Part shown: positions 63,197-64,000 of the stretch, piece after piece
Layout of the letters: each line of letters starts with the position of its first letter
Position numbering within the stretch: the first letter of the stretch is position 1
Source of the DNA: Devosia indica
GTDB taxonomy: Bacteria; Pseudomonadota; Alphaproteobacteria; Rhizobiales; Devosiaceae
DNA length: 64,000 bases
Reading direction: 5' to 3'
NCBI RefSeq assembly: GCF_003056405.1
Contig: NZ_PYVZ01000019.1
Coordinates: forward strand, 1 to 64,000
Notes under the pieces: generated by a model
What the model was told of the DNA's origin: nothing
Database searches by the model: none
The model's input: the letters and a program-made list of their open reading frames with translations, nothing else
Position numbers and translations under genes: made by a program

Positions 63197-64000
63197 ATGA
63201 CCGAAAACCCGTTCAAACCCGCAGTTTTCCAGAGCTTTGAGGAAAAGGCGGACCCTTCAAATGTCGCGCCACGCATCGCTGCTTTGAGGGCAGCCATGCA
63301 AAAAGTGGGCATCGATGCCTTCCTCATACCGCGTGCCGACGCCCATCGCGGCGAGTCGGTTCCGGCCAGCGAGGCGCGCCTGGCCTACATGACGGGCTTC
63401 ACCGGTTCGGCCGGCATGGCCGTGGTCGGCGCCGACAAGGCGGGCCTGTTCGTTGACAGCCGCTACACCCTCCAGGCTCCAGCTCAGACCGACACCGCTC
63501 TGGTCAGCGTGCACGAGGTCAATCAGGGCGGCGTCAGTCCCGATATTCGCCTCTGCGTGCCCAAGGGCGGCAAGCTCGCCTATGACCCCTGGCTGCACAC
63601 ACCCGGCGAAATCCGCGACCTCAACGACAAGCTCGCCGGCCACGCCGAGGCCGTACCGCACGCCAATCTGGTCGACACCATCTGGGCAGACCGCCCAGCC
63701 CCGCCGGTCAGCGCCATCGAATTTCTCGGCCACAACCGCGCCGGACAGTCCGCCGCTGACAAGATCGCCGCCCTGCGCGAAACGCTCTCCGCCGACGGCG
63801 CCGAAGCCGTTGTGCTGACCCTGCCCGAATCCATCTGCTGGCTGTTCAACATGCGTGGGCGCGATGTGCCCAACACGCCCTTCGTGCTCGGCTTCGCCAT
63901 AGTCCCCGCCACCGGCCGGCCCACGCTTTTTCTCGATGCGGCCAAGATCACCCCGGAATTGACCGCATCGCTGCAAGACATCGCGGACATCGCCGAGGCT
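63197..64000 (+). CDS. Xaa-Pro aminopeptidase, N-terminal part (cut by window end)
   Basis: The first 268 residues of a creatinase-fold aminopeptidase P of the three-domain type. MTENPFKPAVFQSFEEKADP is followed by RADAHRGESVPASEARLAYM near 50-69, MTGFTGSAGMAVV, LFVDSRYTLQ near 92, and DPWLHTPGEI near 128; PESICWLFNMRGRDVPNTP near 213 starts the second creatinase N-domain motif. The metal-binding catalytic domain lies beyond the window. The enzyme removes N-terminal residues before proline. AGGA is six bases ahead of the ATG at 63197. Confidence 0.93.
   Translation, partial: MTENPFKPAVFQSFEEKADPSNVAPRIAALRAAMQKVGIDAFLIPRADAHRGESVPASEARLAYMTGFTGSAGMAVVGADKAGLFVDSRYTLQAPAQTDTALVSVHEVNQGGVSPDIRLCVPKGGKLAYDPWLHTPGEIRDLNDKLAGHAEAVPHANLVDTIWADRPAPPVSAIEFLGHNRAGQSAADKIAALRETLSADGAEAVVLTLPESICWLFNMRGRDVPNTPFVLGFAIVPATGRPTLFLDAAKITPELTASLQDIADIAEA

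Overview
The window is GC-rich, gene-dense chromosomal DNA of an alphaproteobacterium, most likely order Hyphomicrobiales (Rhizobiales); a Devosia-like genus is my best guess. Pointers are a permuted two-piece tmRNA gene, an alpha-type SspB beside a ribbon-helix-helix gene, the hflK-hflC-folA-thyA order, Rhizobiales-style palindromic intergenic repeats, and PHO boxes of the TGTCAT type. There are no transposases, prophage genes, rRNAs or CRISPR arrays. One tRNA (Lys, CTT) and one tmRNA are present.

Layout. 1-700: an AT-richer edge with a possible gene fragment, paired palindromic repeats and an unexplained long hairpin. 0.7-11.8 kb: envelope and central metabolism (MFS carrier, glycosyltransferase, phosphoesterase, exported GH3 hexosaminidase, acetyl-CoA synthetase, flippase plus FemAB-like transferase, Tat-exported intradiol dioxygenase). 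Between the hexosaminidase and acsA sit two homologous small RNA-like units, each ending in its own terminator. 12-35 kb: amino acid genes dominate. leuA, ilvC and ilvB-ilvN lie in three separate units; leuA is preceded by a leucine-rich leader ORF and ilvB by a leader peptide plus terminator (attenuator). Between them lie a GFA/UPF0303/PhzF operon, a B12-binding radical SAM protein, regulators, a GGDEF protein, an old-yellow-enzyme homologue, Kup, an FMN reductase and PdxJ. 35-42 kb: Pit phosphate carrier with a PHO box over its start codon, Nudix, CspA, a glycine-zipper lipoprotein, DUF423, MATE, and miaA/serB. 42-47.6 kb: one minus-strand block thyA, MazG-like, DUF4424, GNAT, folA, hflK, hflC, joining one-carbon/thymidylate metabolism to the FtsH-modulating membrane complex. 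47.7-58 kb: small genes, two secreted hydrolase-type proteins, a nuclease, tmRNA with sspB, a large AsmA protein and a phytase-esterase-like exported protein with a three-repeat PHO box. 58-64 kb: a UvrD-family helicase, small genes, prmA, two related 43-residue proteins, and the start of an Xaa-Pro aminopeptidase.

Linked themes: branched-chain amino acid synthesis controlled by translated leaders; a phosphate response with an inferred activated target (57.7 kb) and an inferred repressed target (35.1 kb); and ribosome rescue, where tmRNA and the adaptor likely to recognise its tag are neighbours. All functional calls rest on reading motifs, not on searches.
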